A program made the position numbers and the translations under genes. A stretch of DNA of 64,000 nt from Reichenbachiella ulvae (GTDB taxonomy: Bacteria; Bacteroidota; Bacteroidia; Cytophagales; Cyclobacteriaceae): NCBI RefSeq assembly GCF_025833875.1, contig NZ_JAOYOD010000001.1, positions 4,914,501 through 4,978,500 on the forward strand. Direction: 5' to 3'. Below the pieces are notes generated by a model that saw only the letters and a program-made list of their open reading frames with translations, made no database searches and was not told the DNA's origin. Below are positions 20,677-28,771 of this stretch, piece by piece (the first letter of the stretch is position 1; every line of letters starts with the position of its first letter).

Positions 20677-22611
20677 ATGCGCTACCTGTTTATTCTACTT
20701 CTATTTTTCGTTTTTGGATCGTCCTATGCCCAATACACTTCCTATCATTCGGAAGACAAAAGGGCTTTGCGGGATTATGAAGAAGCTCGTCAATTGTTGA
20801 AGCGCGCACAGTTCAGAGAGGCAATGGAGCCGATGCTGGATGCGGTAGAGCGGGATCCTGATTTTATTGAAGTATGGTTGGCACTGGGAAGTGCTAGCGC
20901 TAATTTAGGTTGGGATAGCCTTTCATTTGAGTATTTTCAAAAGGCCATTCGCATAGATCCTGATTACCCGAAATCGAAGTATGCCTATCATGCCATAGGA
21001 CAGTATTTCTACGAACAGGCTATTTATGATAGCGCTGAATTGTATTTGGAACATTATATCCGCACAGTTCCAAATGATTTGGTGAAAGAAAAGTCCGTTA
21101 AGGCCATCATCAAAGATTGTCGTTTCGCACAAATGGCCATTGCCAATCCATTTGACTATAATATCAAGGAGCTTGTCGCTCATGCTAATTCATTTCAGCT
21201 TCAATACTTTCCTGCCCTTTCGGTTGATAAGCAAGAGCTCTACTTCACTCGACGAGTAGGTATGAATAATTATGATGATGAAGATATTTATTACTGTGTT
21301 TATGATTCGACGGAACAAGCGTGGTCTGTGCCTAAAAGTATATCTGATAACATCAACTCGGAGTTTAATGAGGGAGCAGCCTCACTGTCTGCTGATGGTC
21401 GAACCTTAGTTTTTACTTCCTGTGATGGAAGAAGGGGCTTTGGTAGCTGTGATATCTACATATCTGAAAAGAAAGGAGATGAATGGAGCAGACCTAAGAA
21501 TATAGGAGAGGCCATAAATTCCCCTGGCTGGGAAGCTCAACCTTCATTGTCTGCAGATGGTCGCACGATTTTGTTTGTGTCCAATAGGAGAGGAGGACAT
21601 GGCGGAAAGGATATATGGATCTCAACCAAGAATAAGAAAGGAGAATGGCAGCCCGCTCTGAATATGGGCAAACGAATCAACTCCAATGGAGATGAGATAA
21701 GCCCTTTCATCCATGCCAACGGAGAAACGATATATTTCTCTTCTAATGGTCATGAAGGACTGGGAGGTTTAGACATATATATGAGCGAAATTGAGGAGGA
21801 CTCCTTATGGCAATTTCCCATCAATCTAGGATACCCTTTGAACGATGAACATGATCAGGTCTCCTTATACATTGCTTCTGATAGTAAATCCGGGGTGTAC
21901 ACGATTGAGAAACAAACCAAACAGGGCTTTTTGAGTAAGTTGTATTCTTTTGATTTACCTGATTCTTTTCAAGTCTCCAATGAAAGTGCGTATCTAAAGG
22001 GAAGGGTGATAGATAGTGAGAGCAAGAAACCGTTATCCGCAGAGCTTCAGATTTTTCAGTTAAACAATGAAAACTATTACTCTCAATTAGAATCAGACCC
22101 CATCAACGGCTCCTATACCCTCGTGCTCACTGAAGGAAAGGAATATGGGATCTATGTGACCTGCGATGGGTACATGTTCAAGGATTTTTCTTTCACAATT
22201 GAGGAGATGAGAAGTTTTGATCGGAACCTACTTGATATTGAGTTAGACCCTATCAAAGTGGGAGTGACCAGTGAGTTAGGTAATATCTTTTTTGACCATG
22301 ACAGCTATGAGCTGAAGAAGGAGTCCATGTCCGAGTTACGGGTGGTTTGGTACTTTCTTAAAAACAATCCTAAAGTCCAGATGGAGATTGCTGGTCATAG
22401 TGACTCACAAGGAAGTGAGGCTTACAATATGGAGCTGTCTACTAAAAGAGCAGAAACTGTACATGACTTTCTCATCTCACGGGGTATTCGTCCCCAACAG
22501 CTTTCCTTCCAGGGGTACGGTGAGACCCAACCCAAATACACTTCGGAGAACCTTGAAATTCAAGCGAAAAACAGGAGAATAGAGTTCGTCGTTAAGAAAA
22601 TTATGGAATAA
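20677..22611 (+). CDS. PorE-like TPR / beta-propeller / OmpA-domain envelope protein
   Basis: 644 residues. Signal peptide ends at SSYAQ; TPR-like helices span about 25-150; WD40/PD40-type propeller blades about 185-395 (repeated SLSADGRT.LVF and SSNGHEGLGGLDIYMS); a carboxypeptidase-regulatory-like domain lies near 425-510 (LKGRVIDSESKKPLSAEL); the OmpA peptidoglycan-binding domain covers about 530-640 (IFFDHDSYELKKES, AGHSDSQGSEAYNMELSTKRAE). This order is that reported for PorE of the type IX secretion system of Porphyromonas, but Bacteroidota also carry paralogues outside that system, so the role is inferred. No other T9SS genes are here. Confidence 0.75.
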   Translation: MRYLFILLLFFVFGSSYAQYTSYHSEDKRALRDYEEARQLLKRAQFREAMEPMLDAVERDPDFIEVWLALGSASANLGWDSLSFEYFQKAIRIDPDYPKSKYAYHAIGQYFYEQAIYDSAELYLEHYIRTVPNDLVKEKSVKAIIKDCRFAQMAIANPFDYNIKELVAHANSFQLQYFPALSVDKQELYFTRRVGMNNYDDEDIYYCVYDSTEQAWSVPKSISDNINSEFNEGAASLSADGRTLVFTSCDGRRGFGSCDIYISEKKGDEWSRPKNIGEAINSPGWEAQPSLSADGRTILFVSNRRGGHGGKDIWISTKNKKGEWQPALNMGKRINSNGDEISPFIHANGETIYFSSNGHEGLGGLDIYMSEIEEDSLWQFPINLGYPLNDEHDQVSLYIASDSKSGVYTIEKQTKQGFLSKLYSFDLPDSFQVSNESAYLKGRVIDSESKKPLSAELQIFQLNNENYYSQLESDPINGSYTLVLTEGKEYGIYVTCDGYMFKDFSFTIEEMRSFDRNLLDIELDPIKVGVTSELGNIFFDHDSYELKKESMSELRVVWYFLKNNPKVQMEIAGHSDSQGSEAYNMELSTKRAETVHDFLISRGIRPQQLSFQGYGETQPKYTSENLEIQAKNRRIEFVVKKIME

Positions 22612-22752
22612 CAACTCTTACGACAAAAACCCTTACTACCAAATTGTTGTTTTTTAGACGAGTGAAAATAGGTGTAGTAACAGAATTTTATTCCGTGCAT
22701 AAATATGCGGCTGAAATAATATAACGTGAGCAAGATTAATCCTGCTAAAAAA

Positions 22753-22868
22753 CAGTATGCGTAACGACTAATAATTGTTAGTTTAATTTATTATTAATAA
22801 ATGAAAAAAATTATGTTTGATGATAGAAAACATACTTTAAACATTTTTTAACAATTAAATCATACAAT
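22753..22868 (+). promoter_or_regulatory. susC1 leader: promoter and conserved palindrome shared with susC2
   Basis: From CAGTATGC at 22753 to the ATG this 116-nt leader aligns without net gaps to 28656-28771. It holds a near-palindrome ACTAATAATTGTTAGT at 22767-22782 (102 nt before the ATG), the promoter box TATGTTTG at 22812-22819 (57 nt before the ATG) which matches TAnnTTTG, an inverted partner AAACATA just downstream, and CATACAATATG at the start codon. The bases between the blocks differ, so the blocks look functional. Confidence 0.7.
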
Positions 22869-25800
22869 ATGAAGAGGATTCTACTTATATGTTTCATGTT
22901 GTTGTCTGCACTTGTTACTGAGTCGTGGGCACAAGATCGGACAGTTTCAGGAAAAGTGACCGATGATTCTGGAGAAGCTATTCCAGGAGCAAACGTCATT
23001 TTAAAGGGAACCAGAACTGGTACCACTTCCGATATTGACGGAAATTGGAAACTAAGTGTTCCATCAGAAGGAGGTGTGCTAGTCTTTACTTTTGTTGGGA
23101 TGGCTCCATCAGAAGTTGAAATAGGCTCAAGATCGGTAATAGATGTCGCTATGGCCACCGATGCAAAGCAATTATCAGAAGTAGTAGTTACCTCCATGGG
23201 TATTGCTAAGGAGAATAAAACTATTGGATATGCAGTTTCAACTGTTGACGGAGATGAGTTTACTAAATCAAGATCTGCAAATATTGCTAATGGTCTGGCT
23301 GGTAAAGTAGCAGGAGTTCAGGTGACGGCTTCTGGAGGTTCAGTTGGAGCATCATCAAGAGTGGTTATTCGGGGAGCGAGTTCAATTAATAGCAATAACC
23401 AACCTCTTTATGTAGTGGACGGTATTCCTATTTCGAATACCAACGTGGCTTCTGTCGATAGATTTACAGGACCTGATTATGGAAATAGAATTCAGGATAT
23501 TAATCCTGATGATGTTGAAACCATGACAGTTCTAAAAGGAGCAGCTGCTACTGCACTTTATGGTCAAAGAGCTGCTAATGGGGCTATTATTATTACAACA
23601 AAAAGTGGTTCTAAGAATTCAAAGGTTTCAGTTACAATCAATTCATCTTTAAGGTTTGACGATCCGCTTAAGTTGCCTGATTTTCAAAATACCTTTGGGC
23701 AAGGAAATCTTAACAAAATTGATAGTTCTGCGACTTCTAACTGGGGACCAAGAATGGCAGGACAGACTTTTACTAATGCTAATGGTTATGAGGATGTATA
23801 TTCTGCACAACCAAATAATGTAAAGGATTTTTACGAAACTGGCCAAACGATGATTAATAATGTGGCCATTGCGGGAGGTGATGAAAATTCAACTTATAGA
23901 TTAAGTTTTACACAGTTTAACCAAGAAGGATTTGTTCCTAACACTAATTTGGATAGGTATACAATTTCCTTAAAGGGATCTCGCAAGTTTGATAATAATT
24001 TCTATAGTGAATATGGGGCTACCTATATTATGACTAGAAATGAAGGTAGACCAATTACAGGTTTTAATGATGATGGTGCAATTTCATCAGTTATTAATTT
24101 CTTGCCGAGAAATTATAATTTAGATTCTTTAAAAAATTATAAAAATCCTGATGGAAGCCCAAGATTGTTTTTAGGATTAAATCAGAATCCTTATTGGTCC
24201 TTACAGGAAAATTTATATACGGGGAATATTGATCGCTTTATTTCATTCGGAAAGATTGGATGGAAACCCACAGATTGGATTGATGTTTCATGGAGAGGTG
24301 GTGCGGATATTTATACCGAAAGACGTCTTCAAAGAACGGCTGTTGGCTCTGTGTCTAAACCTGAAGGAGAGTTTTGGAGGGATGACTTATTTGAGTCACA
24401 GTTAAATTCTGATTTCTTCATTACTGTTAATAGAAATATTGGAGAAGATTTTAATGTTAACCTACTGTTGGGGAATAATATCTTTCAAAGATATTTGGAA
24501 TCCTCGTTCAACAGAGGACAAGGGTTAACAGATCCGTTATTATATATTGGGGATAATGCTCTAGTTAATTCTGTTCAGAATGCTGTGTTAGATCAAACAA
24601 GAATTGTAGGAGTCTTCTTCGATCTAGGACTTTCATATAAGGATTGGGCATTTGTAAATGTAACAGGTCGAAATGACTGGAACTCAACATTGCCTGAGGA
24701 GAATAACTCCTTCTTTTATCCAAGTGTTAGTGCCAGTGTGATTTTGACGGATGCATTAAATATTGATTCTAATATTCTATCTTTCGCGAAATTGCGAGGT
24801 TCTTGGGGGCAAGTGGGTAATGGTACAGATCCTTTTGTTCTTGATTTTAGTTACTTTCCACAAACTGATATATTTCAACTTTTTGGTGTAGATAATACTT
24901 ATCCTTGGAATGGTATTCCTGGTTATGCAGGTTCGGGAACCATCCCTCCTCAGGATTTAAAACCTGAGTTAACTACTTCATGGGAAATTGGTACTGAACT
25001 TCAACTATTCAACGGTAAATTAATTGTTGATGCAACTTACTATTCAAATAGAACGGAAGATCAGATTGTTCGATTGAGTATACCTCCTAGTACTGGGTAC
25101 CTTGCTCAAAGGTTGAATGCTGGTACTGTTGAAAATAAGGGAGTTGAATTAATGCTTCAAGCACCATTAGATTTTGGTAAGTTTAATTGGACGATAACTG
25201 GAACATTCGCTAAAAATAATAACGAGCTTGTTGAGTTGCCTGAGAATTTTGAGTTTTTGGATATTGAAGGTACAAGAACAGATCCTAGTCTGCGCGCATA
25301 TTTAAATGAATCATTAGGAGTTATTATTGGCTCTGGTTGGAGAAGAGATGACGAAGGTAATATTTTAATTAATCCGGCCAATGGCTTAAGATATGATGTG
25401 AATGAACAAAAGATTGGAAATATCACTCCAGATTTCACGGCTGGCTTGATGAATTCCTTCTCTTATCAAGGAATTAATCTTAGCATTCTGTTTGATTGGA
25501 GACAGGGGGGAGATATACATTCTCAAACTGTACAGCAATTGCGTGCTGGGGGACATGTCAAAGAAACTGAAATTAGGGATGTGTCATATATTGATCAAGG
25601 AGTTGTTCTTGTAAGCGAAGATGCAGACGGAAATGTGATAGAAACCAGACCAAATGATATTCCTATTACGGCAGAGCAATTTTGGGGACAGCAAAATGAT
25701 GTGGATGAAGATGGTGTATTCGATGGTACATTCGTTAAGTTAAGAGAAGTTAGATTGTCTTACTCTCTACCTAGAACTTTGTTAGATAAGACACCATTTG

Positions 25801-25970
25801 GAGAAGTTGAATTTGGAGTTGAGGGAAGAAATCTTGCTATCATCTACTCTAAGGTGCCTCATATAGATCCAGAGGTAAGTTTTTATGGCCCTACGAATGC
25901 TCAAGGTCTTGAGGCTTATAACTTGCCGACTACTAGATCTTATGGATTTAATATTAAGCTTACTTTTTAA
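22869..25970 (+). CDS. SusC/RagA-type TonB-linked outer membrane transporter (susC1)
   Basis: 1033 residues. Signal peptide to TESWAQ, carboxypeptidase-regulatory-like domain (about 25-100), TonB-box-like VVVTSMG near 115, plug with RVVIRGASSINSNNQPLYVVDGIPI and VLKGAAATALYGQRAANG, then a 22-strand-type barrel ending in SYGFNIKLTF. SusC proteins import oligomers through the outer membrane with a SusD lid, driven by TonB. The first 111 residues are about 86% identical by eye to those of susC2, while the rest differs strongly. The body looks more AT-rich than its neighbours. No substrate clue beyond the partner genes. Confidence 0.95.
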   Translation: MKRILLICFMLLSALVTESWAQDRTVSGKVTDDSGEAIPGANVILKGTRTGTTSDIDGNWKLSVPSEGGVLVFTFVGMAPSEVEIGSRSVIDVAMATDAKQLSEVVVTSMGIAKENKTIGYAVSTVDGDEFTKSRSANIANGLAGKVAGVQVTASGGSVGASSRVVIRGASSINSNNQPLYVVDGIPISNTNVASVDRFTGPDYGNRIQDINPDDVETMTVLKGAAATALYGQRAANGAIIITTKSGSKNSKVSVTINSSLRFDDPLKLPDFQNTFGQGNLNKIDSSATSNWGPRMAGQTFTNANGYEDVYSAQPNNVKDFYETGQTMINNVAIAGGDENSTYRLSFTQFNQEGFVPNTNLDRYTISLKGSRKFDNNFYSEYGATYIMTRNEGRPITGFNDDGAISSVINFLPRNYNLDSLKNYKNPDGSPRLFLGLNQNPYWSLQENLYTGNIDRFISFGKIGWKPTDWIDVSWRGGADIYTERRLQRTAVGSVSKPEGEFWRDDLFESQLNSDFFITVNRNIGEDFNVNLLLGNNIFQRYLESSFNRGQGLTDPLLYIGDNALVNSVQNAVLDQTRIVGVFFDLGLSYKDWAFVNVTGRNDWNSTLPEENNSFFYPSVSASVILTDALNIDSNILSFAKLRGSWGQVGNGTDPFVLDFSYFPQTDIFQLFGVDNTYPWNGIPGYAGSGTIPPQDLKPELTTSWEIGTELQLFNGKLIVDATYYSNRTEDQIVRLSIPPSTGYLAQRLNAGTVENKGVELMLQAPLDFGKFNWTITGTFAKNNNELVELPENFEFLDIEGTRTDPSLRAYLNESLGVIIGSGWRRDDEGNILINPANGLRYDVNEQKIGNITPDFTAGLMNSFSYQGINLSILFDWRQGGDIHSQTVQQLRAGGHVKETEIRDVSYIDQGVVLVSEDADGNVIETRPNDIPITAEQFWGQQNDVDEDGVFDGTFVKLREVRLSYSLPRTLLDKTPFGEVEFGVEGRNLAIIYSKVPHIDPEVSFYGPTNAQGLEAYNLPTTRSYGFNIKLTF

Positions 25971-25987
25971 GATAAAGAATTTATAAT

Positions 25988-27466
25988 ATGAAGAATTTCA
26001 ATAAATATATATTGGCAGTTTTTGTGCTGGTTTTTTCTTCTTGTGATGATTTTTTAGATGTGAATACTAACCCTAATGCATCTACAGAAGTTCCACCAGG
26101 CACAGTAATGACTAATGCTTCATTAGCATTGTCTCAGGTGTTGTTAAATACTCTGAATCCAGATGGGGAAGCATTTATTCAACACCATAAACCAGTAGTA
26201 GTATTAACTGGTCCAGATACTTATTCTTACAGTTCAATTGGAAATAATAATTTCTGGCAGTTTACATTTTATGGTGATATCATTAAAGACTTGAATTTGG
26301 CAGCTGCGTTGGCGGAAGAATCTGGAAGAATGAACGGTGTTGCGCAGATTAGAATTATACAAGCGATGGCTTGGTTAATAGGAGTTGATAGATGGGGGGA
26401 AATGCCATTTACGGAGAGTAATGACCCAGCTATATTATTTCCTAAATTTGATTCAGGAGACGTTATTTATCAAGGAATAATTGATATTCTTGATGGTGCA
26501 ATCGATATGATTGACACATCAAATCAAACTTTTGAAACCACTATTACCGATTATGACCCACTTTATGGAGGTAATATGGATAAATGGTTGGCTTTTGCAA
26601 ATTCTTTGAAACTAAGATGTTTAATGAGAATTTCTTATGTAGAGGATAGGTCTGCTGAAATTACTGAGTTATTGGCTAGCGGAACTTTTATAGATGCTCT
26701 GGATGGATCTGAAAATGCAGAGTTTGCCTACTACCCTAATAGAGCCAATCAAAATTTTGACTATGCTACTTTTGACAATTTCGTGAGTTTTGGCTCTTTT
26801 CAAGTAGATGCTGATGGAAATCGAGTACATCAACGTTGGAGATTGGCTAGTAAAGCGATGGTTGATATTTTGGAAGCAGATAATGATCCAAGAATGTGGT
26901 CTTTTTTTCAGAGAGATATAAGCAACCCTGCTGGTCCAATTACAGGAGCGGTTAATGGTGCAGGTTCTCTACCTCCTACAGCAGAAAGAGGATATGTGAG
27001 TTTGTTTTATATCAGACAAGATAAGTCAGATGAATGGTTTTTAGCATCTGAATATTACTTACTGGCAGCTGAGGCATATGCAAGAGGTTTGGCTCCTGGA
27101 GGTTTAGCTGCCGCTCAAACTGCCCTTGAAAGTGGAGTTCAAGCATCGATGAATCATTTTGATGGATCTGCTTTCGAAATTTCAACTGCTGACAAGCAAG
27201 CATATGTTGGGAGTTTGAACCTTTCTACTGCATCAGATCCTGTACAAGCGATTCAATTACAGCAATATAAGGCATTGAATTTTCAAGGTGCAGAGGCTTG
27301 GTCTAACTGGAGAAGAACTAAGGTGCCATCATTGACGGTTCCTGTAGGTGCACCAATTAATACGATAATCCGTCGTATCGAAGTGCCAAGTTCTGAAATC
27401 GAGAGCAATATTAATGCTCCTGAGGTGTCGCCGAGAATCGATAAACCAGTTTATTTTGAACAATGA
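25988..27466 (+). CDS. SusD-like surface lipoprotein (susD1)
   Basis: 492 residues. Lipoprotein signal with lipobox FSSC (Cys19) and acidic residues next (CDDFLD), the Bacteroidota surface-export signature. The helical SusD fold is of the SusD-like_2 kind: AIDMIDTSNQTF, MDKWLAFANSLKLRCLMRIS, EWFLASEYYLLAAEAYARG and a closing W-NWRRTKVPSL segment. It should cap SusC1 and bind the substrate. It starts 17 nt after susC1, clearly one operon. Confidence 0.93.
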   Translation: MKNFNKYILAVFVLVFSSCDDFLDVNTNPNASTEVPPGTVMTNASLALSQVLLNTLNPDGEAFIQHHKPVVVLTGPDTYSYSSIGNNNFWQFTFYGDIIKDLNLAAALAEESGRMNGVAQIRIIQAMAWLIGVDRWGEMPFTESNDPAILFPKFDSGDVIYQGIIDILDGAIDMIDTSNQTFETTITDYDPLYGGNMDKWLAFANSLKLRCLMRISYVEDRSAEITELLASGTFIDALDGSENAEFAYYPNRANQNFDYATFDNFVSFGSFQVDADGNRVHQRWRLASKAMVDILEADNDPRMWSFFQRDISNPAGPITGAVNGAGSLPPTAERGYVSLFYIRQDKSDEWFLASEYYLLAAEAYARGLAPGGLAAAQTALESGVQASMNHFDGSAFEISTADKQAYVGSLNLSTASDPVQAIQLQQYKALNFQGAEAWSNWRRTKVPSLTVPVGAPINTIIRRIEVPSSEIESNINAPEVSPRIDKPVYFEQ

Positions 27467-27479
27467 TAATTGACTTCTT

Positions 27480-28358
27480 ATGAAAAAAAATAATTTATAT
27501 ATACTTCTAGGGTTATTGTTTTTAGTTTTTTCTTGTGAAGAACTGGAAGACCCCCTTAGTGAGGCAAGCGAAGTGAATAATTTTGTTCAGTTTGCTGCAG
27601 ATACACCTTCTGAAATTGAGGTTGTTGAAGGAGGTAGTGATTTTGTGATTACTATTCAGGCTCCAGTAAGTGGTGGGGAAGATTTGCTGTCAACAGTGAG
27701 TTTTTCTGGAACTGCGGAATATGGAATAGACTTTGAGGTGGTTGAAGGGCCTGGATCTAATGATGCAGGTGCTGTAATATCTGCCAATGCCACTGAAGCA
27801 GTAATCAAGGTGCCTTATCTTCCCGCTGGTGGCGAGGACCTAATTTCAGACCAGGTAGGATTTGGAATTAGATTTTTAACAGATCTTGATACAGATGGAG
27901 ATAAAACATTGATTGTAACTTTAGATGGAGCTGTTGGTGCAGAAACTTCAAATTTGGTGTTTGATGGTGGACGTGGACCAATTAGAGTTTCTTCAGAGAT
28001 CACCATAAAGGATGCAGATTGTCCATCTGATTTGACGGGTACTTGGAATTCTGTTACAACAGGAAGTGCTGGAACAGATCAAGCCTATACGGTTACTATT
28101 ACGGAAACTTCGGTGAATGGAGTATATGATCTTTCTGATATTACTTTTGGATTATATACAGATGTGTATGGAGAGTCAGATAATCCAGTTCAATTTACTG
28201 ATGCATGCGATGTGATTTCAGTGGTTGATCAACCAGACGTTGTTTATGGTGGCGATGTTTTTAACGCGACAGGTACGGTAAACGAAAATGGAACTATTTC
28301 CATTTCATGGTCTAATGGTTTTGGTGATAATGGCGTAACAACACTTACTAAGCAATAA
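27480..28358 (+). CDS. SusE-position surface lipoprotein with Calx-beta-like domain
   Basis: 292 residues. Lipobox VFSC (Cys19) followed by EELED, so predicted surface-exposed. Residues about 35-180 resemble a Calx-beta-like immunoglobulin fold (SGTAEYGIDFEVVEG, DKTLIVTLDGAVGAE); residues about 185-292 form a second beta domain starting at CPSDLTGTWNSV. It is the last gene of the susC1-susD1 operon, where SusE/SusF-type auxiliary binding proteins usually lie, so an accessory ligand-binding role is inferred. No enzyme motif is seen. Confidence 0.75.
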   Translation: MKKNNLYILLGLLFLVFSCEELEDPLSEASEVNNFVQFAADTPSEIEVVEGGSDFVITIQAPVSGGEDLLSTVSFSGTAEYGIDFEVVEGPGSNDAGAVISANATEAVIKVPYLPAGGEDLISDQVGFGIRFLTDLDTDGDKTLIVTLDGAVGAETSNLVFDGGRGPIRVSSEITIKDADCPSDLTGTWNSVTTGSAGTDQAYTVTITETSVNGVYDLSDITFGLYTDVYGESDNPVQFTDACDVISVVDQPDVVYGGDVFNATGTVNENGTISISWSNGFGDNGVTTLTKQ

Positions 28359-28655
28359 GCTAACATTAACATAATTAAAAGGAGGTTCTACTATGAAGTA
28401 GAGCCTCTTTTTGTTTTAAACCAAATTAGAATTATTGTACAATGTCCGAATTTTGGTCTTTTGAATTAGATTTTATTGTTGTTGAGCCTTGAAATATTGA
28501 ATAAATCAACTCTAACAATAATATAAATTACAACCCTTATTTAGAAATAATTTATTGTGAGGTGATGATTTTCCATATTCGTTGATGGTTTTGATTTGAT
28601 AATGTCGAAATACCCGATAGATTATTTCGCGTACAGAGTGTAACCTGTCAAAATG
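28359..28655. other. AT-rich intergenic stretch before the susC2 leader
   Basis: Between the lipoprotein gene and the susC2 leader there is only the terminator near 28377 and AT-rich sequence. I see no reading frame, RNA gene or repeat here. Similarity to the susC1 upstream region begins only at 28656. Confidence 0.6.
28377..28413 (+). terminator. Terminator of the susC1-susD1 operon
   Basis: GAGGTTCTACT pairs with AGTAGAGCCTC (one T-G) around ATGA, preceded by A4 and followed by T5. It is 18 nt after the lipoprotein gene and separates this operon from susC2. Confidence 0.88.
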
Positions 28656-28771
28656 CAGTATGCATGCCAACTAATAATTGTTAGTAAGGATTGGTGTATG
28701 TGTTTTAAAAATCTTATGTTTGAGAATAGAAAACATACTTTTAATCATTTTTTAACATTAAAACATACAAT
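28656..28771 (+). promoter_or_regulatory. susC2 leader: promoter and conserved palindrome shared with susC1
   Basis: CAGTATGC at 28656, palindrome ACTAATAATTGTTAGT at 28670-28685, promoter box TATGTTTG at 28715-28722 and CATACAATATG at the start are in the same order and at exactly the same distances from the ATG (116, 102 and 57 nt) as in front of susC1. A TTGG about 20 nt upstream of the box could be the -33 element. Confidence 0.7.
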
